Shown: positions 50,725 through 59,313 of the stretch, in pieces
How positions within the stretch are numbered: position 1 is the first letter of the stretch
How the letters are laid out: each line of letters opens with the position of its first letter
From: Manduca sexta
Lineage: Eukaryota > Arthropoda > Insecta > Lepidoptera > Sphingidae
Reading direction: 5' to 3'
Length of the DNA: 64,000 nt
NCBI RefSeq assembly: GCF_014839805.1
Contig: NC_051141.1
Coordinates: 6,890,777 to 6,954,776 of the forward strand
Made by a program: the position numbers and the translations under genes
Notes under the pieces: generated by a model
Seen by the model: only the letters and a program-made list of their open reading frames with translations
Told to the model about the DNA's origin: nothing
Database searches by the model: none

Positions 50725-52301
50725 TCCTCCCCCCCCAAGCCACAAGGGCGTCCCGACCGTGGCTTGGCTGGACGACCACGTCGGCGTGGATGCCTTACAA
50801 CTTTATCTCCCCCTACGTAAGGTGTCAAAGCGCTGGCATGGTATTTTCCCCTTATCTCCCCAGAGGAATCTACGATTTCAAACGTCGTCGGAGTAACGAC
50901 CCTGGAGACGCGATACGGCCCCTCACGCCGCGGGGCGAACTTGGAGGTAAAACCCTTAGAGGCGTTACTCGCAAAGTGCGTCTCCACCAAGACGAGGTCT
51001 CCCACTTCATAAGGTGGAACATTCCGACGATGACGGTCGCCAGCAGCCTTTCGGAGATCTTGTTGGTCTTCGACTCTATGTTTCACTTCAACTAATACGC
51101 GGGCAAATTCCTTCAAATATGGCGTTATCTGTGGCACATAGTTCTGCGCGGACACAATTTCCCGTATGTCCGTGTGCACGGCCATCGGCGAACGCATCTC
51201 TCGAGCAAACGTCAGGTAAGCAGCTGACTGTCCCGTACACAAGTTATGCGCACTATTTAGGGCAAACCGAACCGCAGGTAGGACCTTAGGCCAGCGCCTA
51301 TGCTCCGGTCCAATTAATATGGCAAGAAGCTGCTTTAGCTCACGGTTTTTTCGTTCGGCCGGATTGGCTTCCGGGTGATACACAGGTATTAATGACTGCT
51401 GCACTCCCAGAACGTACATAGCCTTCTGCATAACCGCCGATACAAATTGGCTACCATTATCAGATACTACACGGCGTGGTAGTCCGTAGCGCAAAAATAC
51501 TTCTTCAATAAGAACCTTGGCACACGTCTCCGCAGTCGAATCACATAGTGCAAATACTTCGACCCAGCGGCTGGCGGTATCTTCCACGAGTAAGATCCAC
51601 TTCTCTCCTCGTTGGCCTTCGGGCAGCGGCCCGAAGAGATCTATTGCTAGCACTTCAAATCTCTGATGCAGCACCGGGGTCTGTATGAGGCCTGCGGGCT
51701 TCAAATTCGTGGCCTTATATTTCTGACATTCATTGCAGGACTTCAAGTATTGGATTACATGAGTCCTCATACCCTTAAAGTAAAATCTCTCCTTAATTCG
51801 TTTCAGAGTGCGTTCGATCCCCAGGTGACCTGCCGTCGGCGCATCATGAAGTTCGTGCATGAGCTCGGCACGTAGGGATTCTGGAATGACTAACTGAGGC
51901 TCTTCGGACTCTCCGTCAGGGTCACAGCGGTATAATACGCCTTGTGAAAGATAAAAGCCTCTATCGGTCCAGCGCACTGCAGAGTCAGAGTTACAGGTGT
52001 CTTCGAAATCTTCAATAATTTTCCTAACTTCCGGGTCTTCCAGCTGGGCGGCCCGAATCTCCTCCGGTCCTCTCCGTGGTAAGTCCACGACCACCGGACA
52101 GATGTTGCAAGGGGCTGAGGATGGTTCCTCCACATCATCAATCACTGGTCGACTGAGCGTATCCGCGACAACATTTACGCGGCCAGGAGCATATCCGATT
52201 TCTATATCATAAGACTGAATTTTCATCGCCCATCGTGCTAATCGTCCACTGGGAGTTTTCAACGTGAGTAACCATTTCAGCGGTTGGTGATCTGTTACCA
52301 C
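50634..52301 (-). CDS. Pol fragment: RNase H end, integrase, GPY/F domain
   Basis: 555 codons from the ATG at 52301. They start inside RNase H (VTDHQPLKWLL at residues 2-12) and run through the HHCC zinc finger (His152, His159, Cys189, Cys192). The integrase core follows, with Asp221 (AIDLFGPLP), Asp281 (VVSDNGSQF) and Glu316 (ANPAERKNR). A C-terminal GPYRV motif at 461-465 is the GPY/F module of Ty3/Gypsy integrases. All catalytic residues are present. The residues after about 500 are basic, proline-rich and partly encoded by the LTR. It is not an independent gene: it is the 3' part of pol, separated from the rest by a one-base shift near 52338. Integrase would insert the element's cDNA into nuclear DNA. 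Confidence 0.93.
   Translation of the reverse strand: MVTDHQPLKWLLTLKTPSGRLARWAMKIQSYDIEIGYAPGRVNVVADTLSRPVIDDVEEPSSAPCNICPVVVDLPRRGPEEIRAAQLEDPEVRKIIEDFEDTCNSDSAVRWTDRGFYLSQGVLYRCDPDGESEEPQLVIPESLRAELMHELHDAPTAGHLGIERTLKRIKERFYFKGMRTHVIQYLKSCNECQKYKATNLKPAGLIQTPVLHQRFEVLAIDLFGPLPEGQRGEKWILLVEDTASRWVEVFALCDSTAETCAKVLIEEVFLRYGLPRRVVSDNGSQFVSAVMQKAMYVLGVQQSLIPVYHPEANPAERKNRELKQLLAILIGPEHRRWPKVLPAVRFALNSAHNLCTGQSAAYLTFAREMRSPMAVHTDIREIVSAQNYVPQITPYLKEFARVLVEVKHRVEDQQDLRKAAGDRHRRNVPPYEVGDLVLVETHFASNASKGFTSKFAPRREGPYRVSRVVTPTTFEIVDSSGEIRGKYHASALTPYVGGDKVVRHPRRRGRPAKPRSGRPCGLGGEDVANIPIPRTPPLLPRRRSGRLAERARAPV
50725..50738 (-). other. Polypurine tract
   Basis: On the - strand TTGGGGGGGGAGGA abuts the TGTAGCG start of the 3' LTR. 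This is the expected plus-strand primer site and fixes the LTR boundary. Confidence 0.85.
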
Positions 52302-52566
52302 TTGTACACGTGCACCTTCTATGTATCCTCGGAACTTTTTCTAGTGCCCACACTACCGCTAAAGCTTCTCGCTCAGTAGTGTGGTAGTTCCGCTCTGCCG
52401 GGATCAATAGTCTGCTGGCGTATTCAATGGGTCTTTCTTCAGCAGGGTTAGGGCCCTGCATCAACACGGCTCCCAAGGCGAAAGCACTAGCATCCGTACG
52501 TAGGATGAACGGTTCATTAAAATCCGGCTGGCGGAGGATGGGGCTCTTACAGAGCCGAAGCTTCAA
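52207..52566 (-). CDS. Pol fragment: RT thumb/RNase H
   Basis: Carries the RNase H core: FILRTDASAFALGAVL (first catalytic Asp), RNYHTTEREALAVVWAL (catalytic Glu) and the lead-in to the VTDHQ motif found in the next fragment. The useful part ends at about 52338. One extra A in an A5 run there puts the downstream residues out of frame, and the tail to 52207 is an artefact of that shift. RNase H degrades the RNA strand during reverse transcription. Confidence 0.9.
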   Translation of the reverse strand: MKLRLCKSPILRQPDFNEPFILRTDASAFALGAVLMQGPNPAEERPIEYASRLLIPAERNYHTTEREALAVVWALEKVPRIHRRCTCTSGNRSPTAEMVTHVENSQWTISTMGDENSVL

Positions 52567-52579
52567 CTCTTCAAAGGCC

Positions 52580-52833
52580 TTACCTTCGGTCTCCCCCCAC
52601 TGCCAGTCGACCTTTTTTTGTTAAGTCCGTAAGAGAACGTGCAACTTCGGAAAAATGGGGAATAAATTTTCTAAACCAGGAACATGTCTGTAGGAACGTC
52701 TTCAAATCCTTCAAATTCCTTGGAGGCCTCATGTTCACGACTGCTTCTACCTTCGAGGGGTCAGGCTCGATGCCCTGCGCAGATATCACATGTCCCAGGT
52801 AAGTGATTTTTGCTCTTGCAAACGCGCATTTTT
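52580..52833 (-). CDS. Pol fragment: RT C-terminal/connection
   Basis: The open stretch from about 52833 down to 52580 holds the YLGHVIS motif (52800 region) and a KVEAVVNMRPPRNLKDLKTF block, then a CSWFRKFIPHFSEVA segment. These are the standard connection between the Ty3/Gypsy reverse transcriptase palm/thumb and RNase H. It is separated from the RT core by one extra A in an A5 run at about 52849, and from the RNase H fragment by one extra A in an A7 run at 52612-52619. Confidence 0.88.
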
Positions 52834-52835
52834 CT

Positions 52836-53810
52836 CTATTTGCTTTTTAGATTAAAAAGGCGAAGCCTATCAAAAACCTGCTTCAAGTCTTCTAAGTGGT
52901 TATCTAAATCCGATGAAATAATCAAGATGTCATCAAGATATGTAAGAACACATACATCTTTCAGGCCAGACCTCATTCTGTCCATTAAACGCTGAAACGT
53001 CGCTGGTGCGTTCTTTAGTCCGAATGGCATACGGCGAAATTGAAACGTCCCGAAAGGCGTAGTAAAAGCAGTCTTGTGACGGTCTTCGGGTGCAACTTCC
53101 GTTTGCCAATAACCAGCTTTTAAGTCGATAGTCGACATCACGCACTTTGCCTTAGTGCTCTTGAGCAATTCGTCAATCACTGGTATAGGGTACTGGTCGG
53201 TGCGTGTCACTTGGTTCAATTTCCTATAGTCCACACCAAAACGAACTTCACCGTTTTTCTTAGGTATCAAAACTACGGGTGCAGCCCACTCAGACTCGGC
53301 CTCTTCAATGACTCCGTCTTCCAGCATCCTATCCAATTCCTTTTTAATAATTTCCTTCTTTGCAGGAGAAGCGCGATAAGGAGGACCTGCGACAGGCGCA
53401 GCATCTCCAGTATCGATGCGATGTTGTGCGAATTTTGTTGGTCCTCCCCCCGGAGTAAAGATGTCTTCATGAGCATTCAGAAGGGTGGAAAGCTGTTCGC
53501 GTTGGTACAAGTCCAGATGGGAACCCTCGTCTTCGCGGAGACTAACGGATGCGCAGCCAAGCGAATGGCTTGAAGCGCTTTCAAAACAAAGCGGTTGAGG
53601 CGTCCGGTCGCGTTCCATGTACCACACCCCCGAATCAAAATCCAACACCATGCCAACACCTTGAATAAAATTCATACCTAAGAGACTCTCGGTTGCAGAT
53701 GGCAACATTATGAAACTAACTAACACCGATATCCCTCGCACCTTAACATCAACATGCGCTACTTCAACATTTTGAGCGACTGAATTACCATCAGCATATT
53801 TAAGTTCCAT
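52836..53810 (-). CDS. Pol fragment: protease C-terminus and reverse transcriptase
   Basis: 324 codons. Residues 1-60 are the C-terminal half of the aspartic protease (ESLLGMNFI at 41-49). The reverse transcriptase follows: GVDYRKLN (192-199), STIDLKAGYWQ with catalytic Asp229, FRRMPFGLKNAP (258-269) and the active-site box YLDD (291-294). All the RT catalytic aspartates are present. The frame is lost at the 3' end (LKSK then stop) at a single-base excess in an A-run. The 5' end overlaps the gag-protease frame by 52 bases; the shift sits inside the protease fold, so it is unlikely to be a programmed frameshift. RT makes the element's cDNA in the cytoplasmic particle. Confidence 0.93.
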   Translation of the reverse strand: MELKYADGNSVAQNVEVAHVDVKVRGISVLVSFIMLPSATESLLGMNFIQGVGMVLDFDSGVWYMERDRTPQPLCFESASSHSLGCASVSLREDEGSHLDLYQREQLSTLLNAHEDIFTPGGGPTKFAQHRIDTGDAAPVAGPPYRASPAKKEIIKKELDRMLEDGVIEEAESEWAAPVVLIPKKNGEVRFGVDYRKLNQVTRTDQYPIPVIDELLKSTKAKCVMSTIDLKAGYWQTEVAPEDRHKTAFTTPFGTFQFRRMPFGLKNAPATFQRLMDRMRSGLKDVCVLTYLDDILIISSDLDNHLEDLKQVFDRLRLFNLKSK

Positions 53811-55093
53811 AAAACAGATTCAAATACATGACCGTTATTAATTAAGTGACGCCTTAAACTAGCACTGCCTATGGAATGCTTCGCACCAGTGTCCACTAGC
53901 AATTGGCCCTTACAACCATTAATCCAAACACTAATCACTGGTCGCACGCGCGAACCTAGTGTGACGGCACTCGCGGACACCGATTGAAACACTGACGCCA
54001 CAGTTTCCTTCTTTACTTTGCACGTGGTGCAATTGGAACGAATCACCCCGGGCGCGCCACACCCGAAACAGGTGATTGTAGGTCGTCCCTTTTCGCCATC
54101 AGGGCTGCCTTCCTTTGGCCTTTTATCCTTGAGCCGTTGGCAAGTGTCTTTCGAATGGCCATACAGCTTACAGTATACACAGTAGGGTCGTTTCTTATTC
54201 ATTGGCGCTGATGACCCTGGAGAAGGCGACGAATGCGATGTTGATGAGGATGATGGCGCACGGCTTTCCCTCATAATATCTTCGACCCGTCTAGCGCACG
54301 TCAACATCTCGCTGAAGGTGGCGAAACTTGTGCGGGGTACCTTTTCTCGGATACCGACGTGAAGAAGTCCATATACCATGTCTAACTGTACCTCCTCTGC
54401 CAATGTCGAATGCGGCAGCTGTGCGATCAATGCCCGCACATGACAAACAAACAAATCTGTCGCCTCTCCTTTTCGCTGCTCCCTCTTAAAGATTTCTCTG
54501 TAGATTTGGTGCGGTGGTAAACGTGGCCCAAAAGTGTTCTTTAGTGCCGCAATCGCCTCTGACCAAGAACTTGTCGAGGCCTTTACACCTTGCCACCACG
54601 TCGCAGCCAAGTCTGTCAAGAGCATTGACAGTCCTCTCAATGCGATATCGTCCTCGACGCGTGCGCATTCTTTGTAAGTTTCCACGGCGTCAATAAAAGC
54701 CGTGACATCTGACGACCCGTCGCCGTTGAAGCGCGCAGTGCATTTTGAGAGATTCCGATTATTTAATACAGTGGTGTCACTTACCGACGATTTTCCACTT
54801 ACTCGATCCAGAAGCAGCATCAGCTGCTCATTGGTCAACATGACCACGCCAGCGGCGGTAGCTACCGCGCCAGCAACTGGCGGTGTACCTGTCACCGGCA
54901 CGTCGGACGAAGGCGGCGGTGCACCGTTGCTCGATGCAGCCCCAGCGATACAATCACCATGGGCAACGCCGGACGATGGTCCCCGGAGCTCGAAGACACC
55001 CTCAACAGGTGCCACAGGCGGCGGCGGCGCCGCGGCCTCGGGCGCAGCCCCGACCTGCGACGGGCTCGCAGCGCGAGATCGCGTTAGCACCAT
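53759..55093 (-). CDS. Gag with zinc knuckles and start of protease
   Basis: 444 codons from the ATG at 55093; an upstream in-frame ATG at 55219 is ignored because it would add a peptide encoded by a poly-A run. Order: alanine/proline-rich N-terminus (1-85), capsid-like retrotransposon Gag region (about 105-275, with ATWWQG at 164-169), a serine-rich linker, then a CX2CX4HX4C knuckle (Cys305-Cys318). A second, degenerate knuckle follows (342-355) in which the histidine position is valine. The aspartic protease active site LLVDTGAKHS is at 398-407. After about residue 427 the frame is shifted relative to the protease, so the last ~17 residues are spurious. Gag forms the particle that packages the element's RNA. 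Confidence 0.92.
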   Translation of the reverse strand: MVLTRSRAASPSQVGAAPEAAAPPPPVAPVEGVFELRGPSSGVAHGDCIAGAASSNGAPPPSSDVPVTGTPPVAGAVATAAGVVMLTNEQLMLLLDRVSGKSSVSDTTVLNNRNLSKCTARFNGDGSSDVTAFIDAVETYKECARVEDDIALRGLSMLLTDLAATWWQGVKASTSSWSEAIAALKNTFGPRLPPHQIYREIFKREQRKGEATDLFVCHVRALIAQLPHSTLAEEVQLDMVYGLLHVGIREKVPRTSFATFSEMLTCARRVEDIMRESRAPSSSSTSHSSPSPGSSAPMNKKRPYCVYCKLYGHSKDTCQRLKDKRPKEGSPDGEKGRPTITCFGCGAPGVIRSNCTTCKVKKETVASVFQSVSASAVTLGSRVRPVISVWINGCKGQLLVDTGAKHSIGSASLRRHLINNGHVFESVLWNLNMLMVIQSLKMLK

Positions 55094-55808
55094 CGTAGAA
55101 TTCGTCACAACACGATCGAAACAATTAAACGTTGACGCACATAAACCACTGCACTCCCAGGTGGCAAAACTGGGTAAAAAAAAAAAAAAACAACTACTTT
55201 GCCACAACGTCGTCACCACGTCAATGTCCGTAAAATAGGTACCTATCTATGCACAAACTAGGTAGCTCTCACTGTCCAAAACAATATGCAGTCCAGGATG
55301 CACACCGGTAACAGTAAGTAACTAGGTACAATGCACTGATAGTAATAATACTTTACGAAAAGTTTTACGGAACACATCGAATACGCGGCACAAGTCACTG
55401 ATGTAACGCCCAGTAGGCATATATACACGTCTCGTGACTCTCTTTGTAGTCCAACATTGACCGACACGACGACCCACAGACGAGCTTTAATCTACTTGAC
55501 AAGGTAAGCGTCCCGTTTCAGCGAACACTCGCCGACACATTACCGGCGTCCGGTACACACGACGCGTAGCGAATATACTTCACGAAGTTCGTCGCGACAC
55601 TCGGAGCACGAGGCCTACGACGCTTGTACTGGACGAAGTAGGCGTGGCCATTTCAGCGAACATTCGCCGACAAAGAACTGGCGCACGCGGCTCGTAACGA
55701 GTACCTAATACCTACACTTCCGAACTTCGGCGCGGAATTTACCGAACGAAGTGGACGTGTCCTTTCGTATGTACTCACACAATTCAGTCCCACGTTAGGC
55801 TGCCACTT
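55094..55808 (-). other. Untranslated leader of the LTR retrotransposon
   Basis: About 715 bases between the 5' LTR and gag, probably holding the packaging signal. A roughly 135-bp unit is repeated imperfectly: TTTCAGCGAACA(C/T)TCGCCGACA starts at 55516 and again at 55651. Both copies contain TACTTCACGAAGTTCG / CACTTCCGAACTTCGG-like dyads. A 16-base A-run near 55173-55188 precedes the gag start. Confidence 0.7.
55788..55805 (-). other. Primer-binding site
   Basis: Three bases inside the 5' LTR on the - strand, the sequence starts TGGCAGCCTAACGTGGGA. A TGG start complementary to a tRNA CCA end is the hallmark of a primer-binding site. I do not assign the tRNA. Confidence 0.65.
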
Positions 55809-56092
55809 TATAGCGGTTTGTATTGGGAATAAAACACTATATAAACATTACACAATTTATGTCGGTACGATACAAAGGACGTTAATTTGGTACAAATACT
55901 TATATCTATGGGTCGAATACAAAACTCGCGCCACCGTACAAGACGGCGGGCGCGGGGCGACTCGCGGAACGCGCCTCGCTTCGATGGTGACTGGGGCCGG
56001 ACTAAACAGGCGCGCGGGCACGCTCCGCGAGTCGTCCCGAGCGCCGCCGCGGGAGCAGGGGTGGGGTGCGAGGAATAGGGATGTTCGCTACA
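55809..56092 (-). repeat. 5' LTR (284 bp), element promoter
   Basis: Carries the promoter and start of transcription for the - strand element. A TATAAA-like motif is not obvious on the - strand; the AT-rich R/U5 part lies towards 55809. One base longer than the 3' LTR. Confidence 0.95.
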
Positions 56093-56096
56093 CAAG
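56093..56096. repeat. Target-site duplication CAAG (right)
   Basis: Exact match to 50438-50441. Confidence 0.8.
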
Positions 56097-58370
56097 GAGA
56101 TTAATTTTTAGATACTGTATTTTAATAATAATTTTGGTCTCATCTTATTTCTAACTTATAGTCAGTTAAAATCATGAGATCATAGATAGTCTAATATATT
56201 AGAGGTAATAATAATATAATATACACATTGCTTTTAGTAAAAGGACATAGCTACGCGCTTGTAAATTCCAACTTATTGATGGGAGTCCCAAGCCTATATA
56301 CCTAAACTACCCGGCTTTCTACTATAAAAACATTATCGGAAAACGATTTAATGTGAATATTTCGGACCTTACCACTAACACATTCCTTTTTATCGATCAA
56401 AACTTGTAGAGCGTTGACACGACTTATACATTGCTCTATACATTGATGGTACACAATGTAAAATTTTAAATAGCATCTCTTTAGTATAATCGTTATATGT
56501 CTAGTTAGCAATGTAATTTAGAGACGTCATTATTTATTTTGTATGTATGAATAAATAAGTGTATCGATAATATAAAGTGTAGTTAATATAATTTATTAAT
56601 CATTTATATTTCTGTATGTACGCTATAGCAATAAGCGAGTAACAGGATAAATTGAATTAGAACAGAGGTTTCTTTATGGTAAAAGTGAATTCATGAGCCG
56701 TGAAAATATGAAACAGGATTAACCGTTTGTAAACTGATTCCGTCATTATATCTGAAGGTAAAATATCTGACCGAGTGGTTTTTGACTCAATATCGAATTC
56801 TTTGTGTTTGACTCATTTCGACTTAGGCGTTGCAATAAACCTGTCTTTATAAATTGTTGTATTGGCATACCTACTATTTGGTACACAATAATTGTTTATA
56901 CTGAAGTTAAGGTATAGTGATATATTTGGAAAGCGTTTAAATATATCTATAATATTATATTAATGAATAAAATGTTAATCGATTTAAAAGTTTAACATGT
57001 TTCAGCACTCTATATAATATCCGGTTAATTTTGTTAAAAAAATAATTTAATATAAACACTTCTAGAAAGTTTGATAAATAGCCCAAAACATTTAATATTT
57101 AAATGCAAAATTCAAAATGTTCAATAGAAGTCGAAACACTTCGCTCACTCTCCGCATATCACATTATTTCGATTTTATTCGAATTATAGCGGTGAGCTTT
57201 TCGCTTTCCACGGGCGTAGTGCTCGGAAAAATCCTCTTTTCGGTAGTTTTTCACTTAGCCGCGCTGTGTCGAAACTTTTATATTAGACGACGAGAAAACT
57301 TACCGCTCGGCGGTACGTAGCCTCTCTTGCTATCGTTTGATCGACCAGAAATCAGTAAATACGATGCTTATTACTGTTTATTATAAATAAAAAATATGAC
57401 ACTATTTTTAAATGGTATAATAATGATTTAACAAATTATAAAGGCGAATGTTTTGGAAAATGATTTTGTGTTTGTTAGAAGTAAACGCTGCAAGAGCTCT
57501 ATAGATAAATTTTACACATGAATATATCATATATGTCGGATTAATATATTGGTATTTTTTTCAGAAAACGCTGAGAATAGCTCTTGTATTTCGGGTTAAA
57601 ATACCACGCGGGTGAAGTCGCGAGTACCAAGTTATAAATAAATATAAAGTTCCTTTTATTATTAATATGCATGTTCATATGACAGCAGCGTAAATTTAAA
57701 AGCATTGACCATTTGAATTTGCCCGGTATTCAGCCATATCAATCTCATCTCTTAACTACATAAAAACAGGTTCCGTTATTGAAAGTACTGCAATATTTGA
57801 AAGATAAACGTTTAATCCTTTTTAACTCTTTGGTACATGGTATTAAATAAACAGATTTAAGCACACAAAGAGATTATAGCTTTAAATTAACCAACTTCAA
57901 AAAGGCCTTGTTCTTCATTTCGCAGGATTATATTTTAATAGATTACAGTGTGAGTCGTGTCTCGTAAAACAAAAACAGAGCTCAACTTTCTTCATTAGTG
58001 CCCAATATTTTATTCAATTGTTCCACCTGGCGCAAGCATTTCCTTGCAACTGCATTAAGCGATGCTATAACGATAAAAGATAAAAGAGAAAAGAAAAGAA
58101 AGAAAGAAAAGATAGTTTCCATGACAACTAATGTATCGAAATATATAGACTATAACATATTTTTAATATGTAAATATAACATCCTCTTTATAGTTTAGCA
58201 ACACAAAACCAGTTAGCTATAGCAACACTTTTAAAGCGACCTTCACCTGAACGGATACATGTTTCTATCCTATTAATGCTAAAATGGTCAGCGTCATTTG
58301 AATGAAAGAGCGGTCGACAATTATAATAATAACGAACATTAATTCGGTATTTATATAAATAAATAAATTC
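56097..58370. other. AT-rich intronic DNA
   Basis: A GC-richer patch at 57125-57335 (TCCACGGGCGTAGTGCTCGG) has an open 67-codon frame without recognisable content. A purine tract lies at 58075-58115. Short repeat-head remnant CCACGCGGGTGAAGTCGCGA at 57603-57622. Confidence 0.5.
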
Positions 58371-58621
58371 AAACACACACACACACACACATACATACGC
58401 GCACACACATCTTTTATTCCCGGAGGTGTAGGCAGAGGCGTAACTGGTACCTCCACTTTCCATTGTTTGCATTCTGTCCCATGATGTGATACGGGCGATC
58501 TTCTGCCATCGGGCACTAATTCCGGATTCCCGCTAATACTGAATAGAAAAAGCCAATATTACCCAACCCGGGGATCGAGTCGACACCTCAGCAACAGTCG
58601 TACCGTAATACAACTACACCA
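58371..58621 (-). mobile_element. tRNA-derived SINE with (TG)n tail
   Basis: Reverse orientation copy of the 48111 SINE. The tRNA-like head is at 58560-58621 (B-box region on - strand within CAACCCGGGGATCGAGTCGA), and the body includes GTCCCATGATGTGATACGGG. The 3' end expands into a (CA)n/(TG)n tract at 58371-58391. The open frames on the - strand at 58188-58516 are by-products. Confidence 0.82.
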
Positions 58622-59020
58622 TAGATAGTAGATAAATTTTATTATATCTATGGAAAATCTTGTGGAATTAAAAGAAATCAAAATAATGTCTGTTTTAAAT
58701 ACATATTTATTTAATTTTTGTAGATGAAGAAGTGCCAATTACAATAGCCTTTTTAGGTTCTCAAAAACATATGTTTTGTACATCGCGTTTTATGACTTTT
58801 ATGAACTGTTTTTATAAGCCATTTGATTTATAGGAAATGTCTTCACTTAATAACCATTAAACCATTCACTTATATAAGATAGAATAATTAAACATTAGAA
58901 TCCTGGATACAATTTTGGTTTATGAATAATGAAATAAGGCCAGAATTTAGACTGCCTCACTTCTGCATGTAAATTAAATAAGTACAATGAGTACTTTTTT
59001 ATAATTCAATTTTATATATG
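58622..59020. other. AT-rich intronic DNA
   Basis: Nothing recognised. Confidence 0.55.
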
Positions 59021-59313
59021 AACTATTTGACCCGACAGACGTTGTTCCGTCTTAACTATGAATTTGCAGCGCGCATTCTGTCAATCGCTGACAGTTATTT
59101 TAAACAATTGACAGTTATAAAAATTAATATTTTCGTTAAGTTTTCTTAAATTTTCTAATTTTCCGCGCAAATTTTAATTTTTTTTTCTTTTATAAGAACC
59201 TTCTACAGACAATAACAAACACAATAAAAAAAAAATATTGTGAAGTCGATCCAGCTTTCACGCGTGATGGGGTGACCAAGGGAAATACGTAGTCATTTTT
59301 ATATATATAGATA
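59021..59313 (+). repeat. Dispersed ~290-bp repeat, copy 2
   Basis: Close match to 42332-42619, from TTGACCCGACAGACGTTGTT to the TATATATATAGAT end, same orientation. The differences are substitutions and a few small indels. Confidence 0.85.

Larger units (their letters stand above)
50442..56092 (-). mobile_element. Ty3/Gypsy-type LTR retrotransposon, complete, antisense to host gene
   Basis: A 5,651-bp element with 283/284-bp LTRs and a 4-bp target duplication CAAG (50438-50441 and 56093-56096). A primer-binding site, polypurine tract and Gag-PR-RT-RNaseH-integrase follow in that order. Integrase after RNase H places it in the Ty3/Gypsy (Metaviridae) lineage and not Copia. No envelope-like frame exists between the integrase and the 3' LTR. 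The LTRs differ by one base, so insertion was recent. Coding regions are much GC-richer than the host intron. The element is frame-broken at four points, all in homopolymer runs. Clade within Ty3/Gypsy not assigned; the ANPAER motif after the integrase and a CX2CX4HX4C knuckle fit insect lineages. Confidence 0.95.

Noticed and set aside
50520..51095. 191-codon + strand frame across the LTR
   Set aside because: Antisense to the integrase C-terminus and LTR; no domain.
53759..53810. Gag/Pol overlap as a programmed ribosomal frameshift
   Set aside because: The shift falls within the protease fold, between its active site and the LLG motif. It sits in a T-run like the other three breaks, which better fits an indel.
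54702..55238. 178-codon + strand frame
   Set aside because: Antisense shadow of the gag gene; the composition is driven by the alanine/proline-rich Gag N-terminus.
58188..58516. 94- and 83-codon - strand frames
   Set aside because: They fall on the SINE and its (CA)n tail; the Cys/Val repeats come from the microsatellite.
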